From NCBI GenBank assembly GCA_963746315.1, contig CAVVAR010000010.1, positions 124,001 to 188,000 on the forward strand: DNA of 64,000 nucleotides, in the 5' to 3' direction. The DNA is from Ga0077555 sp963746315. GTDB taxonomy: Bacteria > Pseudomonadota > Alphaproteobacteria > Rhizobiales > Hyphomicrobiaceae. Numbering within the stretch: position 1 is the stretch's first letter; every line of letters starts with the position of its first letter. Positions 25,653 through 33,309 of the stretch are shown one piece after another. The translations under genes and the position numbers were made by a program. The notes under the pieces were generated by a model. It did not search any database. It had not been told where the DNA came from and saw only the letters and a list, made by a program, of their open reading frames with translations.

Positions 25653-27129
25653 TGCGAGCGCCCCAGGCGCCTCGGGTCCGGACGTCAACCGGGCCGATCA
25701 AGCCATCCGCGAGGAGATCTCGGCGGACCTGTGCATCATCGGAGCCGGCTCAGGTGGCCTGTCGCTGGCGGCCGCGACGTCGCAGCTCGGGCTCAAGGTG
25801 GTGCTGATCGAGCGCCACAAGATGGGCGGCGACTGCCTCAACTACGGTTGCGTCCCGTCGAAGGCGATGATCGCCGCCGGCAAGCGAGCGCACCTGATGC
25901 GCTCCTCCGGCGCGTTCGGCGTCCAGCCGGTCGAGCCGCAGATCGACTACGGCCGGGTGCACGACCATGTGCACGAGGTAATTGCGGCCATCGCGCCGAA
26001 CGATTCGGTCGAGCGCTTCACGGGGCTCGGGGTCAAGGTCATCCAGGCCGAGGGATCGTTCGTCGACAAAAGCACGGTCCGGGCTGGAGATACGCTCATT
26101 CGGGCCCGCAAGTACTGCATCGCCACCGGCTCCTCGCCGTTCGTTCCGCCGATCCCGGGCCTGGATACGGCACCTCATTTCACCAACGAGACGATCTTCG
26201 AGAACACGCAACGTCTCGGGCATCTCATCGTCATTGGCGGCGGCCCCATCGGTATCGAGCTCGCCCAGGCTCATCTCAGGCTCGGCAATCAGGTCACCGT
26301 GCTCGAGGGAATGAAGGCCCTCGGCAAGGACGATCCGGAGCTGGCCGAGGTCGTGTTGAAGAAGCTCGCCGAGGAGGGGCTTTCGATCCGGGAGGGGGCC
26401 AAGGTCGAGCGCATCGAGCACCGCATGGGCGTGGTCCGGGTCCATGTCGCCGGCAGCGATGGGCCGGAGGTGATCGAGGGCAACCACATTCTGGTCGCGA
26501 CCGGTCGCAAGCCGAACGTCGACGGACTGAACCTAGAGGCGGCCGGCATCGCCTATGACCGCCGCGGCATCAAGGTCGGGGCCAATCTACTGACGACCAA
26601 CTCGAAGGTCTATGCAATCGGCGATGTTGCCGGAAGCCTGCAGTTCACCCACGTCGCCAACTACCATGCGGGCGTCGTGATGAAGCGCATCTGCTTTCGT
26701 CTTCCCGTCAAAGCCAGCACCGACCACATTCCCTGGGTGACGTTCACCGAGCCCGAGCTCGCCAACGTGGGCCTCAGCGAGGACGAGGCGCGCAAGCGAC
26801 ACGGCGCCGTCAATATCTACCGCTGGCCCTATCACGAGAATGACCGGGCTCAGGCGGAGCGCGCGACTGAAGGCTTCGTCAAGGTCGTCACCGACAAACG
26901 TGATCGGATCGTCGGTGCCGCGATCGTCGGCGAGCATGCCGGCGAGTTGATCCAGATGTGGTCGCTCGCCGTATCAAAGCGGATGAAGATCGCCGACCTC
27001 ACGCAGTGGGTCTCGCCCTATCCGACACTCGGCGAGGTCAACAAGCGAGCGGCTTTGCGCTATTATGCCTCGAAGGCCGGCAGCCCGCTCGTGCGGAGCG
27101 TTGTGTCGTTCCTCGCTCGGCTCGGTTGA
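25639..27129 (+). CDS. FAD pyridine nucleotide-disulfide oxidoreductase, mercuric reductase-like
   Basis: A 496-residue class I flavoprotein. FAD site IIGAGSGGLSLA (about 32-43), redox cysteine pair GGDCLNYGCVPSK, NAD(P) site GGGPIGIELAQ, the second FAD motif KVYAIGDVAG, and the C-terminal dimerisation domain with TFTEPELANVGLSE. The usual His-Pro-T of lipoamide dehydrogenases is replaced near the end by SPYPTLGEVNKR, as in mercuric-reductase-like relatives. There is no N-terminal mercury-binding domain, so mercury reduction is not implied. Start at the ATG at 25639, overlapping the TVP38 gene. Confidence 0.88.
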   Translation: MQRSNASAPGASGPDVNRADQAIREEISADLCIIGAGSGGLSLAAATSQLGLKVVLIERHKMGGDCLNYGCVPSKAMIAAGKRAHLMRSSGAFGVQPVEPQIDYGRVHDHVHEVIAAIAPNDSVERFTGLGVKVIQAEGSFVDKSTVRAGDTLIRARKYCIATGSSPFVPPIPGLDTAPHFTNETIFENTQRLGHLIVIGGGPIGIELAQAHLRLGNQVTVLEGMKALGKDDPELAEVVLKKLAEEGLSIREGAKVERIEHRMGVVRVHVAGSDGPEVIEGNHILVATGRKPNVDGLNLEAAGIAYDRRGIKVGANLLTTNSKVYAIGDVAGSLQFTHVANYHAGVVMKRICFRLPVKASTDHIPWVTFTEPELANVGLSEDEARKRHGAVNIYRWPYHENDRAQAERATEGFVKVVTDKRDRIVGAAIVGEHAGELIQMWSLAVSKRMKIADLTQWVSPYPTLGEVNKRAALRYYASKAGSPLVRSVVSFLARLG

Positions 27130-27182
27130 AGGTCGACCGCACTGGTCGGGACCACATAGCCCGGTGGCATGGAGCATATCCT

Positions 27183-28673
27183 TTGGACCAGCGGGTTGAA
27201 CAGACTGAACGCGACGAGGCTCCGGCACGGGACCATGCCGGAGGCAAGGGCCTGCGAGAACGGCTTCGCGCTCTCAGCCTGTCGGCGAAGCTGCTCCTCC
27301 TGACCACCTTGTTCGTGATGGTGGCGGAGGTCCTCATATTCGTTCCATCGGTAGCAAATTACCGCAACAGCTGGTTGATGGATCGCCTCATGGCGGCCCA
27401 ATTGGCCTCGCTCGCCGCCGAGGCGACGCCGACCGGCGATGTGCCGGTCAAGCTGCGCGCCGAGCTGTTGCGCACGGCCCAGGTCCAGGCCGTTGCATTG
27501 AAGCGGAACGACCAGCGGCTGCTGGTGTTGCAATCGGAAGCTCCGGTCGCCATCGACCAGACCTACGACCTGACCGCGCTTCGGCACGGCGGACTGGGCG
27601 CACGGCTCCAATCGATCGCCGACGCTCTCGGCGTGCTGGCCTCGTCCGAGGACCGCATGCTGCGCATTCTCGGCAAGCCGGCGGACGACGCGGGCGACCT
27701 GATCGAGATGGTGCTTCCCGAGGCTCCGCTGCGCGCCGCCATGTGGCGCTTCGCGCTCAACATCCTCGGTCTGTCGGTGATCATCTCGATCTTCACGGCC
27801 GCGCTCGTCTACATGGCGCTGAACAGCATGCTGGTCAGCCCGATGGAGCGGATCGCGCGCAACATGGTGCGGTTCGCCGAAAACCCGGAGGACCGCAGCC
27901 GCATCATCGAGCCCAGCCAGCGGCGCGACGAGATCGGCACGGCGGAGCGTGAGCTCGCTCACATGCAAACCGAGCTGACGCAGTTGCTCAGCCAGAAGAA
28001 CCGGCTGGCCGCGCTCGGGCTCGCGGTCAGCAAGATCAATCACGATCTGCGCAACCTGCTCGCCAATACGCAACTGCTCTCGGACCGCCTGACATCGAGC
28101 CCGGATCCGACCGTGCAGCGCTTCGCGCCAAAGCTCATGGCATCCCTCGACCGAGCCATCGCCTTCTGCAACGACACCTTGAAGTATGGCCGCGCGGCGG
28201 AGCGCCCGCCACGCCGGGAGCCCCTCGCCCTGCGCGAGCTGGTTGAGGAGGTCGGCGACGGGCTGGATCTTCCGCGCGAAGGCTCAGTCGGCTGGGAGAT
28301 CGCGATCGCGGACGACCTCATGGTCGATGCCGACCACGAGCACCTGTTCCGTGTCTTGAACAATCTCGTTCGCAACGCCGTGCAGGCGCTGGAGGCGCAC
28401 ACCACCGACGATCCTCGCGTGGTCAAGGTTGCCGGCGCGCGCCATGGATCGGGCGTGCGCATCACCGTCACCGACAATGGCCCCGGTGTACCGCAGCGGG
28501 CGCGGGAGCGGCTGTTCCAAGCCTTCCAGAGCACGGCACGCAAAGGCGGGACAGGGCTCGGGCTTGCAATCGCCCACGAGCTGATCATCGCCCACGGCGG
28601 GACGCTGCGGCTGCTGGACGCTACATCCGGCGCAAGTTTCGAGATCGTGATCCCCGATCGTGAGAAGACCTGA
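27183..28673 (+). CDS. Orphan membrane sensor histidine kinase
   Basis: Two membrane helices (about 20-40 and 195-215) flank a periplasmic sensor of about 150 residues with no named domain. A HAMP-like linker (SMLVSPMERIARNM) follows, then a phosphoacceptor helix INHDLRNLLANTQLLS (His about 287) and an ATPase domain with NLVRNAVQA, DNGPGVP and GGTGLGLAIAHE. The HDLRN form of the H-box is unlike the common HELRTP. No response regulator is adjacent. The start is uncertain: a TTG at 27183 has GGAG eight bases upstream, while a TTG at 27126 touches the previous stop but lacks a site. It follows the oxidoreductase closely and may share its transcript. Confidence 0.85.
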   Translation: MDQRVEQTERDEAPARDHAGGKGLRERLRALSLSAKLLLLTTLFVMVAEVLIFVPSVANYRNSWLMDRLMAAQLASLAAEATPTGDVPVKLRAELLRTAQVQAVALKRNDQRLLVLQSEAPVAIDQTYDLTALRHGGLGARLQSIADALGVLASSEDRMLRILGKPADDAGDLIEMVLPEAPLRAAMWRFALNILGLSVIISIFTAALVYMALNSMLVSPMERIARNMVRFAENPEDRSRIIEPSQRRDEIGTAERELAHMQTELTQLLSQKNRLAALGLAVSKINHDLRNLLANTQLLSDRLTSSPDPTVQRFAPKLMASLDRAIAFCNDTLKYGRAAERPPRREPLALRELVEEVGDGLDLPREGSVGWEIAIADDLMVDADHEHLFRVLNNLVRNAVQALEAHTTDDPRVVKVAGARHGSGVRITVTDNGPGVPQRARERLFQAFQSTARKGGTGLGLAIAHELIIAHGGTLRLLDATSGASFEIVIPDREKT

Positions 28674-28770
28674 GGCCGGCACGACGAAGGCCCCTCCTGG
28701 CGTCGGCTTCCGCCCAGCGCGCGCACGGCCTACACTCCCCGCCGCCGCCGACCAACGAGGAGCGCGAGCC

Positions 28771-29358
28771 GTGGCTAACAAGGGTTTTCTGCTGGTGACG
28801 ATGCAGCCGGCACCGGCCTTCGAGGAAGAGTTCAACGCCTGGTACGACAGCGAGCACATCCCGGAGCGGCTGGCGGTGCCGGGAATTCTCACGGCGCGGC
28901 GCTATGTGTGCGCCAGCGGACATCCGAAGTATCTCGCCATGTACGACCTCGAGAGCCATGCGGTGATGTCCTCACCCGCCTATGTGCGGGTCGGCTACGA
29001 GAATGCGAGCCCCTGGACAAAGCGGGTAACGAGCCGGGTGAGCCCCCACCGCGCGACCGGTGATCAGATCTGGCCGGGCGACCGTCTGACCCGGGGCGGA
29101 GCGGCGGTGCTGCTGGTGCGCTTCAGGGGGCTCGCGACCTCGGCGGGGCCGGAGATCATCGATGGCGCGCGCCGGACCTTCGACGAACGGCCCGAGACGC
29201 TTCAGTTGCGGGTGCTGGCGCACGAGACCGACGAAGGCAGGGCCGATTTCCTGGTTTTCGTCGAGCAGCGCGTGCCGATGGCGACCGGCATCGATACCGG
29301 CTCGTTCGGCCGGCACGCCGACAGCATCGATCTGGTCAACACCTATTCACCCTACTGA
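28771..29358 (+). CDS. Uncharacterised alpha/beta-barrel-like protein
   Basis: A 195-residue soluble protein whose halves both resemble ferredoxin-like dimeric barrel units: KGFLLVTMQPAP, then EFNAWYDSEHIPERLAVPG near residue 28, and AAVLLVRFRG further on. The YDxEHIPER motif is typical of small EthD/Dabb-type proteins that degrade or bind aromatic and polyketide compounds. No catalytic role can be claimed. Start is a GTG at 28771 with GAGGAGCG before it. It stands between the histidine kinase and the DUF421 gene on the same strand. Confidence 0.65.
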   Translation: MANKGFLLVTMQPAPAFEEEFNAWYDSEHIPERLAVPGILTARRYVCASGHPKYLAMYDLESHAVMSSPAYVRVGYENASPWTKRVTSRVSPHRATGDQIWPGDRLTRGGAAVLLVRFRGLATSAGPEIIDGARRTFDERPETLQLRVLAHETDEGRADFLVFVEQRVPMATGIDTGSFGRHADSIDLVNTYSPY

Positions 29359-29434
29359 GGCGGCTCGGTTTCCGGCGGGAACGAAGGCGTGGACAGCCGG
29401 TTCTTCAGGCGAAAGGCCTGGAGCGCGAGCGACG

Positions 29435-30019
29435 ATGACCGGTGACATGCTCTTCAACTCTTGGACGGCGATATGGCGCGTCTTGCTCGTCGGCTCGCTC
29501 GCCTACGCCGCGCTCGTGATCCTGCTCAGGACGAGCGGCAAGCGTACGCTGTCGAAGCTCAACGCGTTCGACCTCATCGTCACGGTGGCGCTCGGCTCGA
29601 CGCTCGCGACGGTGCTTCTCAGCAAGGACGTGGCGTTGGCGGAGGGCGTGGTCGCGCTGGCGCTCCTGATCGCCCTCCAGTTCATTATTGCGTGGACCTC
29701 GGTGCGATCGTCCGGTTTCGAGAGCACCATCAAGTCCGAGCCGACGTTGCTGATGCACAACGGCCGTTTCCTGGACACCGCCATGCGCGAGCAGCGAATA
29801 ACCCGGACCGAGGTGCTCGCCGCAGTCCGGGCAAGCGGCCACGCAGGCACCGCTCGTGTCGCGGCGGTAGTGCTCGAGACCGACGGGACCATCAGCGTGA
29901 TGGAAACCGTCGATACCAGCTCGGTTGGAGAGCCATCCATTGAGCCAGAGGCCGATGCCCTTGCGGGCGTCGCGGAGTCCTCCTCCGGTGCAGCAGCCGG
30001 CACCGCGCGGCCAGGATGA
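29435..30019 (+). CDS. DUF421-family membrane protein
   Basis: A 194-residue protein with three N-terminal membrane helices and a small cytoplasmic domain. The family core reads LRTSGKRTLSKLNAFDLIVTVALGS, then FESTIKSEPTLLMHNGRFL and MREQRITRTEVLAAVR. DUF421 (YetF-like) proteins have no settled function. The C-terminus is a short acidic, Ser/Ala-rich tail. Start at the ATG at 29435; the upstream frame is not conserved. Confidence 0.83.
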   Translation: MTGDMLFNSWTAIWRVLLVGSLAYAALVILLRTSGKRTLSKLNAFDLIVTVALGSTLATVLLSKDVALAEGVVALALLIALQFIIAWTSVRSSGFESTIKSEPTLLMHNGRFLDTAMREQRITRTEVLAAVRASGHAGTARVAAVVLETDGTISVMETVDTSSVGEPSIEPEADALAGVAESSSGAAAGTARPG

Positions 30020-30086
30020 CGAGGTCTGACGAGGGTGCGCGCCTGCGGGGTTGTGCGAAAGCTCTCGGTCCACGACATTAGGCTCC

Positions 30087-31745
30087 ATGAAATTCGCAAC
30101 GTTCCCGCTCGCCGAGGCCGAGGGCACCATCCTCGCCCATTCCATCGCCACGCCAAAGGGCACGCTCAAGAAGGGGCGCGCGCTATCCGCGGACGACCTC
30201 GCACGTCTGGCCGCGACCGGCCTGACCAAGGTCGTGGCGGCGCGGCTCGAGCCGGACGACATCGGCGAGGACGAGGCGGCAGCAAGGATCGCCCGCTCGG
30301 CCGCCGGTCCCGGCACGCATGCCGCGGCGCCCTTCACGGGACGCTGCAACCTGTTCGCATCCTCAGCGGGCCTTGCCGTGATCGACGCGGCAGGGCTAGC
30401 CCGCATCAACGCGCTCGACGAAGGACTGACGGTTGCGACCGTGCCCAATATGGAGCGCGTGACGGCCGGGCAGATGATCGCAACCGTAAAGGTCATCACC
30501 TTCGCGCTGCCCGAGCGGGTCGTAGCGGCCGCCGAGGAGATCCTTGCCGGGGGCATGCCGCTCGCGACCGTCAAGCCCTTCGCTCCGCGGGTGGCCGGAC
30601 TGGTGCTGACGCGGATGCCCGCGACCAAGGCCAGTGTCCTGGCCAAGCGGCGCACGGCGATCGAGGACCGGCTGGAGGCGCTCGGGGCCAGGCTCGCCCA
30701 TGTCGAGACCGTCGCACACGAGGAGACGGCAGTCGCCGCCGCGATCCAGCGGATGCAGGCGTCAGGCGCCGATCCGATCATCGTGTTCGCCGCCTCTGCC
30801 ATCGTCGACAGGGGCGACGTGATCCCGGCAGCGCTGGTCGAGGCCGGTGGCGAGATCATCCGCCTCGGCATGCCGGTTGACCCAGGCAACCTGATGCTGC
30901 TCGGGCGGCTCGGCGAGACGGACGTGATCGGGGCGCCGAGTTGCGCGGCCAGTCCCAAGCTCAATGGCTTCGACTGGATCCTCGAGCGGCGCCTCGCGGG
31001 GCTCGAGGTCGATGCGGGTGCCGTCGCGTCGATGGGGCTCGGCGGTCTTCTCAAGGAGATCGCCACCCGTCCGCAGCCGCGCGAGGGCAAGCTTGGCGGT
31101 GACACGGTGACCGATGATACGGACGGAGACGGCTCGCGGCATCGGCTCAAGGTGGCCGCTCTCGTTCTGGCGGCGGGACGCTCGACCCGGTTCGGGCCCT
31201 CCAACAAGCTGCTGGCGGACATCGGCGGCGAGCCGGTTGTGCGACGGACGGTCAAGGCGGTGCTCGGGAGCGGGGCAAGCTCGGTGATCATCGTCACCGG
31301 CCACATGGCCGAGGAGGTGCGCGGCGCACTCGAGGGCCTGCCGGTCAGCTTCGTACCGAGCCCGAGCTATCGCGACGGCCTCTCGGCCTCGCTCAAGGCG
31401 GGGCTGGCGGCATTGCCGCGCGGGCTCGACGGGGTCCTGGTTGCCCTCGGCGACATGCCGGGTGTGATCAGCGCCGACATCGATCGGTTGATCTCGGGCC
31501 TCGCGCCCAAGGAGGGCCGCTCGATCGTGGTGCCGACGCATCGCGGCAAGCGCGGCAATCCGGTGCTGTTCGCCTCGCACCTGATCGCGGAGCTTGCCGC
31601 GGTCGAAGGCGACGTGGGCGCCAAGCACGTCATCGGCCTTCATGGAGACGAGGTCGCAGAGGTGGACATCGGCTCGGCCCGGATCTTCGCCGATGTCGAT
31701 ACCCCCGATGCGCTGGAGAGGGCCCGGCAGGACGGCGAGCCTTGA
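30087..31745 (+). CDS. Fused molybdopterin-binding and MocA-type nucleotidyltransferase protein
   Basis: A 552-residue two-part protein. Residues 1-340 resemble MoeA/MogA-like molybdopterin-binding proteins (start KFATFPLAEAEGTILAHS, then GADPIIVFAASAIVDRGDVIP). Residues 350-552 are a MobA/MocA nucleotidyltransferase: VAALVLAAGRSTRFGPSNKL, VTGHMAEEVRGAL, LGDMPGVISADID and RGNPVLFAS. The second domain should attach CMP (MocA) or GMP to the molybdenum cofactor for enzymes of the xanthine oxidase or DMSO reductase type. This fusion is known in alphaproteobacteria. No molybdoenzyme genes are in the window. The ATG at 30087 is chosen as the conserved start. Confidence 0.87.
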   Translation: MKFATFPLAEAEGTILAHSIATPKGTLKKGRALSADDLARLAATGLTKVVAARLEPDDIGEDEAAARIARSAAGPGTHAAAPFTGRCNLFASSAGLAVIDAAGLARINALDEGLTVATVPNMERVTAGQMIATVKVITFALPERVVAAAEEILAGGMPLATVKPFAPRVAGLVLTRMPATKASVLAKRRTAIEDRLEALGARLAHVETVAHEETAVAAAIQRMQASGADPIIVFAASAIVDRGDVIPAALVEAGGEIIRLGMPVDPGNLMLLGRLGETDVIGAPSCAASPKLNGFDWILERRLAGLEVDAGAVASMGLGGLLKEIATRPQPREGKLGGDTVTDDTDGDGSRHRLKVAALVLAAGRSTRFGPSNKLLADIGGEPVVRRTVKAVLGSGASSVIIVTGHMAEEVRGALEGLPVSFVPSPSYRDGLSASLKAGLAALPRGLDGVLVALGDMPGVISADIDRLISGLAPKEGRSIVVPTHRGKRGNPVLFASHLIAELAAVEGDVGAKHVIGLHGDEVAEVDIGSARIFADVDTPDALERARQDGEP

Positions 31746-31788
31746 AAGACCAATTGCCGGGGGCGCCCTCAACGGATAGTCCTCGGCG

Positions 31789-32727
31789 ATGCGCATCGAA
31801 TACCATCGCACACTGATCGCGGACCGCGTCCGCATCGCCGCTTTCCACGAGGCGTTGTCGCGCGTCGTCGTCAAGGGCAAGAGCACGGTCGCCGACATCG
31901 GCACCGGGACAGGCCTCCTCGCCTTCCTCGCCGCCAAGCTCGGAGCCAGGAAGATCTGGGCCTACGAGACGGCCGAGATCGGCGCGGTCGCCGAGCAGCT
32001 CAAGGCGCTGAACCGCATGCGCGCTGTCGAGTTGATACCGGGCCGCTCGACCGAGATCATCGAGCCGGAGCCGGCCGACATCGTGATCACCGAGACGCTC
32101 GGCAACTTCGCGCTGGAGGAGTTCCTGGTCGAGACCATGAACGACGCCCGCGCACGACACCTGAAGCCGGGAGGCGTCCTCATACCGGGGCTCGTCGAGC
32201 AATTCGCATGCCCCGTCACGGGCTCGCGAGTTCGTGACGAGCTGTGTGTCTGGGACAGCGTCGGCTACGGGCTCGACTTCGGGCCGGCGCGCGAGATGAG
32301 CCTCAACAACGTCTATATCCGCACGCTCCGTCCCGACGAGCTGCTGGCCGGCGGCGAGGCGGCACAGCGGTGGGACCGGGTCGATTTCCACGAGAAGAAC
32401 CGCGTCGCCCGGCGCGGCACGGTACGGTGGACGACGGCCGAGCCGGTGCGCGTGCATGGTCTCGCCGTCTGGTGGACGGCCGAGCTCGTTCCGGGCGTGT
32501 CGCTCACGACGAGCCCGCTCGGCGCACCGACACACTGGGAGCAGCTTTTCTTCCCGTCGCTCGAGCCGATCGATCTCGCCCCCGGAGAGACACTCGTCGC
32601 AGAAATTCGGGCCCGGTCCACGGAAGAAGCCGGGACCGACCTCGCATGGACGCTGGCCGTGCTCGGCCCCGAGGGCGGCGAGCGCGGGCGTCAGGCGATG
32701 AGCCTCGCCAAGGGGTTTCTGCCCTGA
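31789..32727 (+). CDS. Protein arginine methyltransferase-like enzyme
   Basis: A 312-residue class I methyltransferase with the full set of PRMT signatures. SAM motif VADIGTGTGLL (34-44) is followed by an acidic residue after strand 2 (AYE60). The double-E loop is TETLGNFALEE, with E102 and E111 nine residues apart as in eukaryotic PRMT1. A THW loop is present as GAPTHWEQLFF (T248-W250), and the C-terminal half has the beta-barrel pattern. The N-terminal helix DRVRIAAFHEAL matches the PRMT helix before the SAM site. The expected product is methylarginine in an unknown protein. True PRMTs are rare in bacteria. It may instead modify a small guanidino compound. It follows the molybdenum-cofactor gene by 43 bases. 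Confidence 0.8.
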   Translation: MRIEYHRTLIADRVRIAAFHEALSRVVVKGKSTVADIGTGTGLLAFLAAKLGARKIWAYETAEIGAVAEQLKALNRMRAVELIPGRSTEIIEPEPADIVITETLGNFALEEFLVETMNDARARHLKPGGVLIPGLVEQFACPVTGSRVRDELCVWDSVGYGLDFGPAREMSLNNVYIRTLRPDELLAGGEAAQRWDRVDFHEKNRVARRGTVRWTTAEPVRVHGLAVWWTAELVPGVSLTTSPLGAPTHWEQLFFPSLEPIDLAPGETLVAEIRARSTEEAGTDLAWTLAVLGPEGGERGRQAMSLAKGFLP

Positions 32728-32752
32728 TGCGCGACCGTGCCACGGGTCTTTC

Positions 32753-32766
32753 TTGATCCGCATCAA
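32753..32766 (+). promoter_or_regulatory. FixK/FNR box upstream of DUF6455 gene
   Basis: TTGATCCGCATCAA has both half-sites exact and ends 59 bases before the ATG at 32826. It lies 26 bases after the stop of the methyltransferase gene, so it should serve the DUF6455 gene only. Confidence 0.65.
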
Positions 32767-32825
32767 GGTCGCGAGCGTCCCGGGTGCCGAGGCTGCCGAA
32801 GCGCAATCGGCGGAGGCATACGGCT

Positions 32826-33239
32826 ATGGCACAGGCAGCGCGACACGGTGGTGAAAGCATCCTCGACCGACTTCTCACCAAAATCGAGGAGTGGGGCCGC
32901 CGCAACGAGCTCGAGACTTTGAGCGCGGACGAGATGCGTCATCTCGCACATGACGTCGGCCTGGACTCCCATGACCTGGCCCGGCTCGCGACGGTCGAAA
33001 GCGAGGCGGCACGGCTTCTCTATGCGCGCCTGGAGAGCCTGGGCCTGACCATGGCCGAGATCGAGGCGAAAGGCGTCGGCAGCGCTCGGGATATGGAGCG
33101 GACCTGCGGCCTTTGCGCCGACCGGGCACTGTGCGAGCACGATCTGGCGGAGAGGCCGGAGGCGGGAGACTGGCGGCGGATCTGTCCGAACAGTTGGACG
33201 TTCGACGAGATGGAGCGCCTGACCACGACGAAAACTTGA
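32826..33239 (+). CDS. DUF6455-family protein with four-cysteine motif
   Basis: A 137-residue soluble protein. An N-terminal helical segment (about 1-75) contains SADEMRHLAHDVGLDSHDLARL, and the C-terminal half has the cysteine pattern CGLC-x5-C-x14-C (ERTCGLCADRALCEHDL and WRRICPNSWTF), which could hold an iron-sulfur cluster or metal. Function is not established. I use the ATG at 32826; an upstream start at 32784 would overlap the region just after the regulatory box. The perfect FixK-type box suggests induction under low oxygen, which would suit a metal or redox protein. Confidence 0.75.
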   Translation: MAQAARHGGESILDRLLTKIEEWGRRNELETLSADEMRHLAHDVGLDSHDLARLATVESEAARLLYARLESLGLTMAEIEAKGVGSARDMERTCGLCADRALCEHDLAERPEAGDWRRICPNSWTFDEMERLTTTKT

Positions 33240-33309
33240 TCACGCTCTCAGACGTTCGGTCGTAAGACGCCAATTGTGCGCGGCCGAGGCTGCGCTAAAA
33301 CTAGGGGCT

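Noticed and set aside
25639..27129. Mercury resistance (merA)
   Set aside because: The redox CxxxxC is common to the whole disulfide oxidoreductase family; there is no heavy-metal N-domain, no C-terminal cysteine pair and no other mer gene.
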